Of a DNA stretch of 63,707 nt, positions 1 through 8,208 are shown one piece after another (position 1 is the stretch's first letter; each line of letters opens with the position of its first letter). The stretch is taken from contig CAIVGN010000171.1 of assembly GCA_903905455.1 (NCBI GenBank), positions 1-63,707 of the forward strand. The letters are read 5' to 3'. A program made the translations under genes and the position numbers. The notes below the pieces were generated by a model, which saw only the letters and a list, made by a program, of their open reading frames with translations, searched no databases and was not told the origin of the DNA. The DNA is from an uncultured Archangium sp. GTDB taxonomy: Bacteria; Myxococcota; Myxococcia; Myxococcales; Myxococcaceae.

Positions 1-63
1 CCACGAGTCCACCTGCTCCGTCAGCCGTCCCAGCTCTGCTGCTTCGTCATGCCTCTGCGCCAT
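1..63 (-). CDS. Partial small CDS, N-terminal 21 codons only
   Basis: A leftward reading frame starts with ATG at 63 and is open to the window edge. It encodes MAQRHDEAAELGRLTEQVDSW. A good ribosome binding site (AAGGGG) lies about 8 bases upstream of the ATG. The visible part is hydrophilic and could be the start of a helical or coiled-coil protein. It lies 135 bases downstream of the helicase stop and in the same direction, so it could be co-transcribed with it. Family cannot be judged from 21 residues. Confidence 0.45.
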   Translation of the reverse strand, partial: MAQRHDEAAELGRLTEQVDSW

Positions 64-198
64 CGTCGTGCCCCTTGGTTCACCGCGGGACCCTATGGCT
101 CAGGTCAGCTCGCTCTCACGCATGCGTGCCGGAAGGACACCGTCGCCCGCAGTCGGTGCGCAATGCTTCGCGCCACGTGATCGGTCCAATTCGCCGCT

Positions 199-3100
199 CT
201 AGGACCGGGGCCGACGAAGTCTCTGCCTCAGCTCACGCCATGGGTATTGCTTCTTGCACTTGGGGTGAGCCGAACAGCCAACGAAGGAAGTGGCGCCACC
301 TTTGAAGGTGACCTCAACGACCTTGAGCGGAGAGCCGCAGTCGCACCGGCCGTTCAGATCCACGACGGCGTCGCGTAGGGCCAGGAATGGGGGATGCACG
401 CGGTCTGTGCACGCCGCCATTTCACACTGAAGAAAGGGCGCGCGGTCATCGACCAGAAGCTTCATTGGTCGACCACATCGCTTGCACTGCCTCGCGGCCG
501 CCGTGAGCTGACCAAGCACAGCCCGACCAAAAGGATCCCCGTCAGTCGGATGTGGCGGCGGAGTGGCCGGGTTGGAAAGCGGAAGGCTGGTTCGCGGGAA
601 CGTAGGAACATTGGAAAGAGTGGCGACCGCGTCCAACGGTGAGGCCTCCTGCCGAGGACCGGACGAAGAACCACCTATCTTGTGCTTTGCGCTCTGGAGT
701 CCGAGTTCCAGTGCAGCGAGGCGCTGTTGAACAACGACGCCATTCTCATCAACAGCTGCCGGGGTCGGCTGAGCTTCGGTTTGCGACTTTCGCCCGAAGG
801 TCCGAGACCTCTTCGTGGGCGCTGCGAGCGCGAACAGTTCGTCAATCGACCCCGCGCCTTCCAACCACGAACGTCGCAACTCGGCAGCAACTCGAACCAC
901 CTCGTCACGGTGGTCGGTGCCGTCGCTCGAAGAGACTGATCCAGACGGCATGTGCCCAGCCATGATCCCGAATTCTCCAAGTCGCCGAGTCACACGGGCC
1001 ATCTCCCGCACACCATCGCGGAAGAAGGCGCTGCCGCGAATGCGGATGAACCGCCAACCGAGGCGTTCGAGAATCGCCTGCCGAGCCAGATCGGCGTCGA
1101 GGTTGGCGAGCGTGTGGTACCGCTCACCGTCGCACTCGATCGCGATCCGTGAAACACGGCCGTCAACGAGGCCCTCGACGACGAGATCAAGTCGATAAGC
1201 CCCGACCTCGACCTGAGGATGCACGGCGTACCCATCCTGCGTGAGCTGACGAAGTACGCGACGCTCAAACTCCGAATCAGTCCGGCCCTCCCCCTCAAGC
1301 CTCCGCCTCCACTCTGCTGGATGAAGAGCGTGGGTGAGGAGACGCCTTCTGAGGTCCCCAGGCTTGAGGTCCTTGTCTGCATCGAGCGAATGCACGACCC
1401 AGAGTTGGTCTCGCGCTCGGCTCGCAGCAACGTTGTACCGCTTCTTGGCGCCATCCTGATCGAGCAGGCGCAGCGGGCCCTCCGCGGGCGAGTCGACCAT
1501 CGAGAGCAACATCACGTGACGCTCGTCGCCCTGGAAATGCGCGGCAGTGCCACAAATGATTCTTCGCTTCTTGTACTCCGATGGCTCGAGCAACTTCTGC
1601 AGAAGCCCATCAATCTCACGAGCCTGCTCATCGCCAAGGAGGCTCACTACACCGATCTCGAGACCCTGGTAGCTCGACACCTTCGTCATTGCGGCAGCGA
1701 GCGAGGCAACTTCAAGTGCCTCAATTCGGTTGGTCTTCGCCCGGTCGACTCGCTCTCCGCCGAGGACGCGATGCGCAACAACAGCCGGGAACACTTGAGC
1801 GGACGAGCTCTCTCGCAGCGGCTTGATGTCGTTCTTGTAAGAGAGTTCGTTACTGAAGGCGATGATGTCGGGAACGCAGCGGAAGTGCTCAACGAGGCGA
1901 ATCAGGCCGCCCGGGAATCTGCGCCCAGCAATTTCATAAGCAGACGCGCTACCGTCGAATAACTGCTGGTCGGTGAATCCCTGAAGCCAATCCTGCTGGA
2001 GGGCACGGACCTCGTTGACGTCCTGACCAATGTCGAGCGGGCTCACTTGCTCGTCGTCGCCAACAACGACGACTTGGCGGCCGAGCGCGAATGCAACAAG
2101 CGCACTGATGTCGCACTGACTCGCTTCGTCCAGGATCACGACATCGAACAGTCGCTCGCCAGGAAGGAAACTCTCGGCCACGCGGGCGAGGGGCATGATC
2201 CACACCGGCACTGCGCCACGTGCGACATCGAGCTGCTTCCTTGCCTCGCGCCGATGTTCCTCCACCCTCTTTCCCGTGCCCTTGCCGATGCGCCGGATGA
2301 ACTGCGCCCAGGCCGTGAGAGCCGCATGCTCAGCAGGACTGGTTCTCTTCGCCTGAGCCGCCCATGACAGGTTCTCGACCAAACTCCTGGTGACCGTCTG
2401 GACATGGTCGTTCAACGTCGAGAGTTCTCGCTGCAGCATGTCCGGATCCAGTCGAGCACGACGATCGAGTTCTTGCGTGAACTGCCGGTGCTGCCACGCC
2501 GCCTCCGCGTCGCCCGGGATGTCGGGCCCAGCATGGGGCGGCCGACGCTCCGAGATCTGATCGCCCCAGCCACGAGCGACGGCCCGCAGCGAGGAGAGCA
2601 ACTGTTCATGCTGCTTCACCCGGTCGCGGAGCCTGTCCAATCGGTCCAACTCCCGAAAGGCCACTTCGTAGGCATCCGCATCGCGCTTGCTCTCGAGCGC
2701 ACGAAGGGCTGCTGATGCCGCTACGACGCGTTTGAATTGCGACAACACCGAACGTGACTTCTCAAGCGAGTCCGCAAGCACACTCCGGCGCCTCTCTTCG
2801 ACCTCGTACTCAATGGCGGGCACCACTTGCTCTGTTGCGCACTTCGATATCCGCCAGACCTCTGCGTGCGGAGGCTTCGCGTAGGTCGCGTCCAGCAACC
2901 TTGCCCATGGCACTTGTGCCGACCGCATCGCCACAGCGCACTTTGCCCACCGCTCCGCCCAGCCCAGCGCCTGCCGAAGCTCAGGCAGAAGCGCGTGAGC
3001 GTGCTCCTCGGGCCGCGCCTGTTGCGCGACATCAAAAGGCAGGCCGGCATCCGTCATTACCCCCTCCCAACGTCGTCGAACTTGAAGTCTGAGAAGTTGA

Positions 3101-5355
3101 ACTCGAAGGTAGTTCCGGAGGGCCGCGACCTCCGGTTTCGAGCGCGCCTGCTTCCCATTCACGGTCGAGCCAGCGAGCGTCGTAGTCCAGTCCTTGTGGC
3201 CCAACCGAGAGAACCAGGACAGGTCTCGGCCGGCCGCGACGTGGGCCAGTATCGCCTCAGAGGTTCCTGCGGCTTCCTCGACGTCCAGCGTTGCGTCTAC
3301 GGCCAACTCAAAGCCCACCAACTGTCGACGCAGGCCGGAGATCTCCAGAAACGAGGCATCGATGAACTCTTCGAATTCGCTCCAGGTCTTCCGCACTTCG
3401 CCGCCAACCAACCCCGCATGGATGCAACTCCGAACCCATGGGGGCGCAGCCTCAAGGCGCAGGAGAGCATCCGAGATCTCAGCCTTGAGGCTTCGTAGTG
3501 AGTCAAGTGAAGCGGCCGCTGGGAACTTCCAGTCCTTCGCAACCGGAAGTGGCGCGGCTAGTTGCTCGGCAACGGCGCGAAACTCCGTGGGCAGAATCAG
3601 GTCCGCGACATTGGGAACGCCGGCAAGAACAAGTTGCTCGTCTTCCCTTCGCAACTCTGCGTTCAGACGGTAGAGAACTGCGAGATCGGCGCTCGACAAG
3701 GGCAGCGGCGCACACGGAGCGACCTCGCCAGGCAGCCACTCGTTCGCCCCGAGACCTCGAGCAATCGTGCGAGCAGCCTCGCTGGGATGAGTTCCTTTCC
3801 CGGCTACTACGACATCCTCAATCTCGGCCGTCAGCGCAGTCTTCAACTCGCGCGTCTTCTCGCCAATCCGCTTCTTCAGACTCGTGCGCTCATCCCGTAG
3901 AGTTCTCGCCTTGGAGTCGAACCCGGCATTGTCGGACGTGAGCTTCGCCACGATCCCGTTCACCGCGTGCTCAAGTTCGCTTCGGCTCTCGATGTCGCTG
4001 TCGAGAACACTCACACAGAGAGGCTTCAGTTCATCGACCACCTTGTCGCGCAGAACGCGAAGCGCTTTCGAGGTCTGAGCAGTGACAAGGACGCTCTTCC
4101 CCTGAGCAAGAAGGTGGCCCACCAGATTGGCGATTGTGTGTGTCTTTCCCGTTCCGGGCGGACCCTGAACCAGCACGGCACTCTTCCGCTCCAGTCGCTG
4201 AGCGATCCGCTCTTGGGCCTCGTTCGCCGGTTTGGTGAAGAAGAGCTCGACGTCCTCGCCGGCGCTAGAGGGCTCATCGGTGCCTCCCAAGACTTCGTGG
4301 CTCGGTGCGGCTCCAACCGCGAGTTCAAGGCCAATCGGGATCGACTCAAGACCGTCGAGCCGTTGCAGCAGGGCCTCGCAGGCACCGCGAACACCGGACT
4401 GCCGCGGCACCACAAAAATGGCCGGGCTTCTCTGCAGGCGTGGCGTGGCGTCAGGGACAAGGTCGGTCCCTGGTGGAGTGAGCCCATCGGCTGCGGACAG
4501 CAGGCGACCAAGCTGCACCAGGACCTCGTCGGTCTCCTTGCCACCAAGGGGGTGGCAGGTACCCTGGTCCGCAGCCTGATCGACGAGGTGCCTACAGATT
4601 TGTCGTCGATTCCCGTCCAGGTCTTCGAAGGTCGAAAGCAATTCCGAATAGAGGAACGGCACCGAAGACACCTCGACGAAACTAAGTTCGCTCCTCTTCT
4701 CGTCGAACTGAAGCTCGAGTTCGAGGAGCACGAGTGGATGGCGAACCGCCCCACGTGGATCGTCCGGCTGTAGCCAGACGAGATGGCCATCGCCCACAAA
4801 GATTCGCAGCGCCTCGCCTTCACGCTGAAGTTGGGCCCAGAGCGCCATGCAGCGGTTGAAGAGTCCCAAGCTCTGCCGAGCAGGCAACTCAGCCGCCGAC
4901 CATCGCTCGCGAGTTTTCTGCCATTCGTGGAGCGCTTCGACTCGGTTCGGGTCGGCATCGAATCGCTCCGTTCGACCGTCTACGCGCGTTAGCTGAGCAT
5001 GGAGCTCCAGCGCGGCTTCGACGTCCTTCCAACCGTCGGCGAGCCATTCCTTCAATGGAAGAGGGGGAGATGGACACTCCGTCACCACTGCTCGTTGGAT
5101 GGAAAGAATGCTGCGTTCGACCTCGTCTCCATTCGAGGCGGCAGCGCCCCACATGGAACTGATTGTCGGGTGAGATGGAATCTCTGAGAAGAACAGCTTC
5201 CAAGAGGCGTCTTGGATATTCCGGCGGACAGGCGTTCGACGTTCGTCGAATCGCTTCAGGAACTCGAACAGCCTCCGCACACGATCTCGAACCTCATCCC
5301 CGATTCCGCCAGACCCCGACTCAGTACTCATGTCCGCCCCCATCGATTCCGTCAT
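199..5355 (-). CDS. SF1 helicase with Vsr-like nuclease domain and C-terminal zinc ribbon
   Basis: The 1718-aa protein has the Walker A motif GPPGTGKT at about residues 398-405, followed by a motif Ia-like stretch. A long helical insertion follows, then a Walker B motif VVILDEASQCD near 1066-1077 and late SF1 helicase motifs (VVVVGDDEQ; NVAASRARDQLWVV). Residues about 1355-1455 form a restriction-endonuclease-like fold of the MTES_1575/DUF559/Vsr group, with key elements YRLDLVVEG and IAIECDGERYH. Residues about 1620-1715 carry two zinc-ribbon clusters (CKRCGRP...CEMAAC, CDCGSP...CSAHPKC) like topoisomerase C-terminal fingers. Helicase-nuclease fusions of this type are common in phage-defence islands; defence is inferred. 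The start codon overlaps the stop of the upstream gene (ATGA), giving translational coupling. Codon use is less G/C-biased than in genes to the right, suggesting transfer. Confidence 0.88.
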   Translation of the reverse strand: MTESMGADMSTESGSGGIGDEVRDRVRRLFEFLKRFDERRTPVRRNIQDASWKLFFSEIPSHPTISSMWGAAASNGDEVERSILSIQRAVVTECPSPPLPLKEWLADGWKDVEAALELHAQLTRVDGRTERFDADPNRVEALHEWQKTRERWSAAELPARQSLGLFNRCMALWAQLQREGEALRIFVGDGHLVWLQPDDPRGAVRHPLVLLELELQFDEKRSELSFVEVSSVPFLYSELLSTFEDLDGNRRQICRHLVDQAADQGTCHPLGGKETDEVLVQLGRLLSAADGLTPPGTDLVPDATPRLQRSPAIFVVPRQSGVRGACEALLQRLDGLESIPIGLELAVGAAPSHEVLGGTDEPSSAGEDVELFFTKPANEAQERIAQRLERKSAVLVQGPPGTGKTHTIANLVGHLLAQGKSVLVTAQTSKALRVLRDKVVDELKPLCVSVLDSDIESRSELEHAVNGIVAKLTSDNAGFDSKARTLRDERTSLKKRIGEKTRELKTALTAEIEDVVVAGKGTHPSEAARTIARGLGANEWLPGEVAPCAPLPLSSADLAVLYRLNAELRREDEQLVLAGVPNVADLILPTEFRAVAEQLAAPLPVAKDWKFPAAASLDSLRSLKAEISDALLRLEAAPPWVRSCIHAGLVGGEVRKTWSEFEEFIDASFLEISGLRRQLVGFELAVDATLDVEEAAGTSEAILAHVAAGRDLSWFSRLGHKDWTTTLAGSTVNGKQARSKPEVAALRNYLRVQLLRLQVRRRWEGVMTDAGLPFDVAQQARPEEHAHALLPELRQALGWAERWAKCAVAMRSAQVPWARLLDATYAKPPHAEVWRISKCATEQVVPAIEYEVEERRRSVLADSLEKSRSVLSQFKRVVAASAALRALESKRDADAYEVAFRELDRLDRLRDRVKQHEQLLSSLRAVARGWGDQISERRPPHAGPDIPGDAEAAWQHRQFTQELDRRARLDPDMLQRELSTLNDHVQTVTRSLVENLSWAAQAKRTSPAEHAALTAWAQFIRRIGKGTGKRVEEHRREARKQLDVARGAVPVWIMPLARVAESFLPGERLFDVVILDEASQCDISALVAFALGRQVVVVGDDEQVSPLDIGQDVNEVRALQQDWLQGFTDQQLFDGSASAYEIAGRRFPGGLIRLVEHFRCVPDIIAFSNELSYKNDIKPLRESSSAQVFPAVVAHRVLGGERVDRAKTNRIEALEVASLAAAMTKVSSYQGLEIGVVSLLGDEQAREIDGLLQKLLEPSEYKKRRIICGTAAHFQGDERHVMLLSMVDSPAEGPLRLLDQDGAKKRYNVAASRARDQLWVVHSLDADKDLKPGDLRRRLLTHALHPAEWRRRLEGEGRTDSEFERRVLRQLTQDGYAVHPQVEVGAYRLDLVVEGLVDGRVSRIAIECDGERYHTLANLDADLARQAILERLGWRFIRIRGSAFFRDGVREMARVTRRLGEFGIMAGHMPSGSVSSSDGTDHRDEVVRVAAELRRSWLEGAGSIDELFALAAPTKRSRTFGRKSQTEAQPTPAAVDENGVVVQQRLAALELGLQSAKHKIGGSSSGPRQEASPLDAVATLSNVPTFPRTSLPLSNPATPPPHPTDGDPFGRAVLGQLTAAARQCKRCGRPMKLLVDDRAPFLQCEMAACTDRVHPPFLALRDAVVDLNGRCDCGSPLKVVEVTFKGGATSFVGCSAHPKCKKQYPWRELRQRLRRPRS

Positions 5356-5807
5356 GATCTCGCCCTGAGGAAAAGGTACAGGCCTGCCAGCAACACTCCG
5401 ACAAGGACAACTACGCCCCAGATACGACTGCCCGATATTGCGGGCTCAACCGGGAATGTCACCTTGATGATGCCGGACTCGAACTCCACGACGAAAGGCC
5501 TGAGACACGCCGCGCACGACAAATGCTGTGCGCCATTGCGAGCGGCAACAGAGTTGACCCTGCCGCACTGAGAGCACCCGACCCTCAATTGCTGATCGTT
5601 GCTCCTTTGAACTGTTGGCACTGCTCGCGGCCTCACATATTTAGCTAGAGCCTCATCGACTTGAGCCGTGAGAGCGCGCGCCCGCGGCACTGTTCTGTGT
5701 CCTAACTCGCGTCGGAGCATGCCCAGCAATACGGAATCGTTCTGTACAGCCGCAAAGAGCCTCTCGAGCTCCTCGACGCCATGTCGGAAATACGGGCGAT
5801 CGGTCAT
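5352..5807 (-). CDS. Small zinc-ribbon membrane protein coupled to the helicase
   Basis: This 151-aa protein has a central zinc ribbon (CSQCGRVN ... CAACLRPF, about residues 77-102). A single C-terminal membrane helix (IWGVVVLVGVLLAGLYLFL) ends in a short basic tail. The N-terminal 70 residues are helical and soluble. Its TGA overlaps the ATG of the helicase gene in ATGA, so the two are translationally coupled and presumably work together. A membrane-anchored zinc-ribbon partner would fit a membrane-associated sensor or effector role, but that is inference. No family is recognised beyond the ribbon. Confidence 0.75.
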   Translation of the reverse strand: MTDRPYFRHGVEELERLFAAVQNDSVLLGMLRRELGHRTVPRARALTAQVDEALAKYVRPRAVPTVQRSNDQQLRVGCSQCGRVNSVAARNGAQHLSCAACLRPFVVEFESGIIKVTFPVEPAISGSRIWGVVVLVGVLLAGLYLFLRARS

Positions 5808-6252
5808 AGATTGATGAACAGGCTATCGGGAAACTGTCGCAGGACGAAGGGCGACGAGGCGGCGTCTCAAGACGCGAATGGAAAGTCCGGCTCTTTGGGA
5901 GTGGGCGGCGCCTCAGGATGAGACGCTTTCTTCTCGTTAATCACCCTCAGAAAGATTTCTCAGAGAGCGCGGAAGCCTTCATCTTCACTCATCGCGCGAC
6001 TCGCACCCCACCTCTACGAAGGCGCTGAGGAGTTCGACCACTGGGCACTCGGTCACCACCTCATGGTGCGAGACCACGTGTTGGCTCGTCCTGATGGGAC
6101 CGGCGAACCAGAGGTGGACCCGCCTGTCTTGCGGATCAGATCCCACGCCGGTCAAACACAGCACAACCATGCGCGTTAAGTTTCTTTCATCTGACAAACA
6201 CAATCACGAGCATCCGCTCATATCCAAGCGAACGCGGCGCGAGACCACCCGC
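5808..6252. other. Intergenic region, relatively AT-rich
   Basis: These 445 bases lie upstream of the leftward helicase operon and downstream of the next leftward gene. The promoter of the operon should be here. I see an AT-richer stretch around 5930-5970 that contains a short dyad (AGAAA-GA-TTTCT, about 5950-5961). No sigma-70 pair is convincing. A 72-codon leftward frame (5985-6203) has no family features and unconvincing codon use, so it is not called. Confidence 0.5.
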
Positions 6253-6525
6253 TCACTTCAACCAGACGATGTCCCGGGGCAGCCCGTCGCAGCCCTTCCA
6301 CGTCAGCACCAGCACCACGATGGCGATGAGCGCCATGGCGAACACCAGGCTGCCGTTCCCCGCCGCCGCCTGCCCGGGGATGTGCTCGTTGGAGTCCTTG
6401 CTCACCGCCGCGCGGCACTCGGCGCAGCGGGACCGCGTGACCTTGCACTTGCGACACAGGGGACGCACGCAGCTGTCGCAGACGCTGGTGCCAGGCAGGC
6501 CGTGGTCGGGACAGTCGTCGTACAC
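6253..6525 (-). CDS. B-box-type zinc-finger single-pass membrane protein
   Basis: This 90-aa protein is read from a GTG at 6525. Residues 5-39 hold closely spaced Cys/His pairs (CPDHG, CDSCVRPLCRKC, CAEC) like a small B-box zinc finger. Residues about 60-76 form a membrane helix (LVFAMALIAIVVLVLTW). The frame remains open further upstream, but that part lies antisense to the kinase gene, so the internal GTG just before the first zinc-finger residues was chosen. The start is divergent from the PilZ-kinase gene with about 75 bases between them. No function is known. Confidence 0.65.
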   Translation of the reverse strand: MYDDCPDHGLPGTSVCDSCVRPLCRKCKVTRSRCAECRAAVSKDSNEHIPGQAAAGNGSLVFAMALIAIVVLVLTWKGCDGLPRDIVWLK

Positions 6526-6600
6526 CGCCGGAGTAGACCCGCGCGGGGCAGGACGCGCAATCGCTCGTGCGGACCCTGCGCCTTGCGCGAACGAGCAGGT

Positions 6601-8196
6601 ATGGTGCGCGCCGTGAGTTCCCCCGTGGAGACGATCGAGCGCGCGATCGTCTTTCAGAGCGTGTCCGGCGCCCGCAAGGCCAGCGCCCACCACTGCGTCT
6701 CGGAGTGGATCGACCAGTTCGACTACGCCCTGCTCCAGGTCGACCTCGGGCTCCACGAGGGCCCGCGCACGCTCTTCGTCATCCTCCGGCTGCGCGAGGA
6801 CCGCTTCACCGACACCTCGCACGCGCGCATCCTCGCCTCGGGGCAAGAGGCCGGCGGCCGCGTGGTGGCGCTCAGCGACCTCGACTACCAGGAGCGCGGC
6901 CACTTCTTGACCGGCTTCAACGCCTGCACCCAGCAGCGCCTCGGGCTTTCTCCCGAGGAGGTGCCCGCGGCGCTCGACCAGCTCCTCGCCGAGGCCCCCG
7001 TGCCCGCCACCCAGGAGCGTCGCGCGACGGCGCGCCGGGTGCTGCAGGCGCCAGCCGTGGTGACCATGGGCGAGCACCAGGTCGACGGCACGGTCGAGAA
7101 CGTGTCGCAAGGTGGCGCGCTGGTGCGCACCGCGCCCGCACCGGTGCTCCGGGACCAGGTCGAGCTCGAGGTGCAGCTCCCCGGTGGACTCGTGCGCGCC
7201 CAGGCGACGGTGGTGAACCTGTCGCCCCGGGGCGCGGGCCTGCAATTCACCGAGCCCCTGGCGGCGACGAAGCTCGAGGTCCCTCGCGCCGAGCCGAAGG
7301 CCCCCGAGCGCGTCGCCCACTACGAGCTGCTCTCACTGCTGGGCCAGGGAGGCACCGGAGAGGTGCACTTCGCGCGCGCCCTCGAGGGGCCCCACCAGGG
7401 TCAGCACGTCGCGCTCAAGCGCCTGCGCAAGCGCCGCGCACAAGACGCCGACGCGGTGAGGCAGCTCGAGGCCGAAGCGAAGACGCTCTCTCTGCTCGAG
7501 CACCCCAACATCGTGCGCGCGCTCGATTCGGGGGTCTTCGAGGGCCAGCAGTTCCTGGTGATGGAGGTCGTCGACGGGCACGACCTGAGCCAGGTGCTGC
7601 GCCGCTGTCGCACGCGCAAGAAGCCACTGCCCATCGAGGCCGCGTGCTTCACGGTGAAGACCCTGCTCGAGGCGTTGTGCGCGGTGCACGACGCGACGGA
7701 AGACGGGCAGCCGCTCGAATTGGTGCACGGCGACGTCTCGCCCCACAACCTCTACGTGTCGAAGGCCGGCGCCATCAAGCTGGGTGACTTCGGGCTCACC
7801 AAGCGCGCGGGCCCGGGCGTCGCGCACCGGGTCGAACAGGGCCGGCCCACGTACCTCTCCCCCGAGATGCTCGACGGCGACCTCTCCCCGGCCGCGGATC
7901 TCTGGGCCGCCGCGGTGACGCTCTACGAGCTGCTCACGCTGAAGCTGCCGTTCGCAGGCGACAGCCTCGAGGAGCTCACCCACGCCATCCGCTCCACCCG
8001 CGAGCTCCCCATTCGCGAGCTGCGCGACGACTGCTCGGGGCCCCTCGAGGCGGTGCTCAAGTGCGCGCTGGAGAAAGACCCCGCACGCCGCTTCCAGACC
8101 GCGCGCGAGTTCGCCGACGCCCTCTCGCCGCACTACCACCACGTGCGCGCGCCCCTCCAGTTGGCGACCGCCGTGCGCGAGCTCTTCTCGAGCTGA
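6601..8196 (+). CDS. PilZ domain-serine/threonine protein kinase fusion
   Basis: This 531-aa protein starts at ATG 6601. The frame is open upstream to 6094, but that part is antisense to the zinc-finger gene. Residues about 10-115 form an unrecognised N-terminal domain. Residues about 138-218 match a PilZ domain, with the RRATARR cluster and NVSQGG, the two motifs that bind cyclic-di-GMP in this family. Residues about 240-510 are a Hanks-type kinase: glycine loop GQGGTGEV, ATP lysine in VALKRL, catalytic HGDVSPHN and DFGLTK. The usual HRD is HGD, as in many myxobacterial kinases; the catalytic Asp and DFG are kept, so it is probably active. There is no membrane helix. A link between cyclic-di-GMP binding and phosphorylation is inferred from the fusion. 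Confidence 0.88.
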   Translation: MVRAVSSPVETIERAIVFQSVSGARKASAHHCVSEWIDQFDYALLQVDLGLHEGPRTLFVILRLREDRFTDTSHARILASGQEAGGRVVALSDLDYQERGHFLTGFNACTQQRLGLSPEEVPAALDQLLAEAPVPATQERRATARRVLQAPAVVTMGEHQVDGTVENVSQGGALVRTAPAPVLRDQVELEVQLPGGLVRAQATVVNLSPRGAGLQFTEPLAATKLEVPRAEPKAPERVAHYELLSLLGQGGTGEVHFARALEGPHQGQHVALKRLRKRRAQDADAVRQLEAEAKTLSLLEHPNIVRALDSGVFEGQQFLVMEVVDGHDLSQVLRRCRTRKKPLPIEAACFTVKTLLEALCAVHDATEDGQPLELVHGDVSPHNLYVSKAGAIKLGDFGLTKRAGPGVAHRVEQGRPTYLSPEMLDGDLSPAADLWAAAVTLYELLTLKLPFAGDSLEELTHAIRSTRELPIRELRDDCSGPLEAVLKCALEKDPARRFQTAREFADALSPHYHHVRAPLQLATAVRELFSS

Positions 8197-8208
8197 GCGG
8201 GTCGAGCG

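Noticed and set aside
75-305. 76-codon rightward frame overlapping the helicase 3' end
   Set aside because: Arg-rich shadow translation largely antisense to the spacer and helicase gene; no start context.
5985-6203. 72-codon leftward frame
   Set aside because: No ribosome site, no family pattern, and unconvincing codon bias; more likely chance in an AT-richer spacer.
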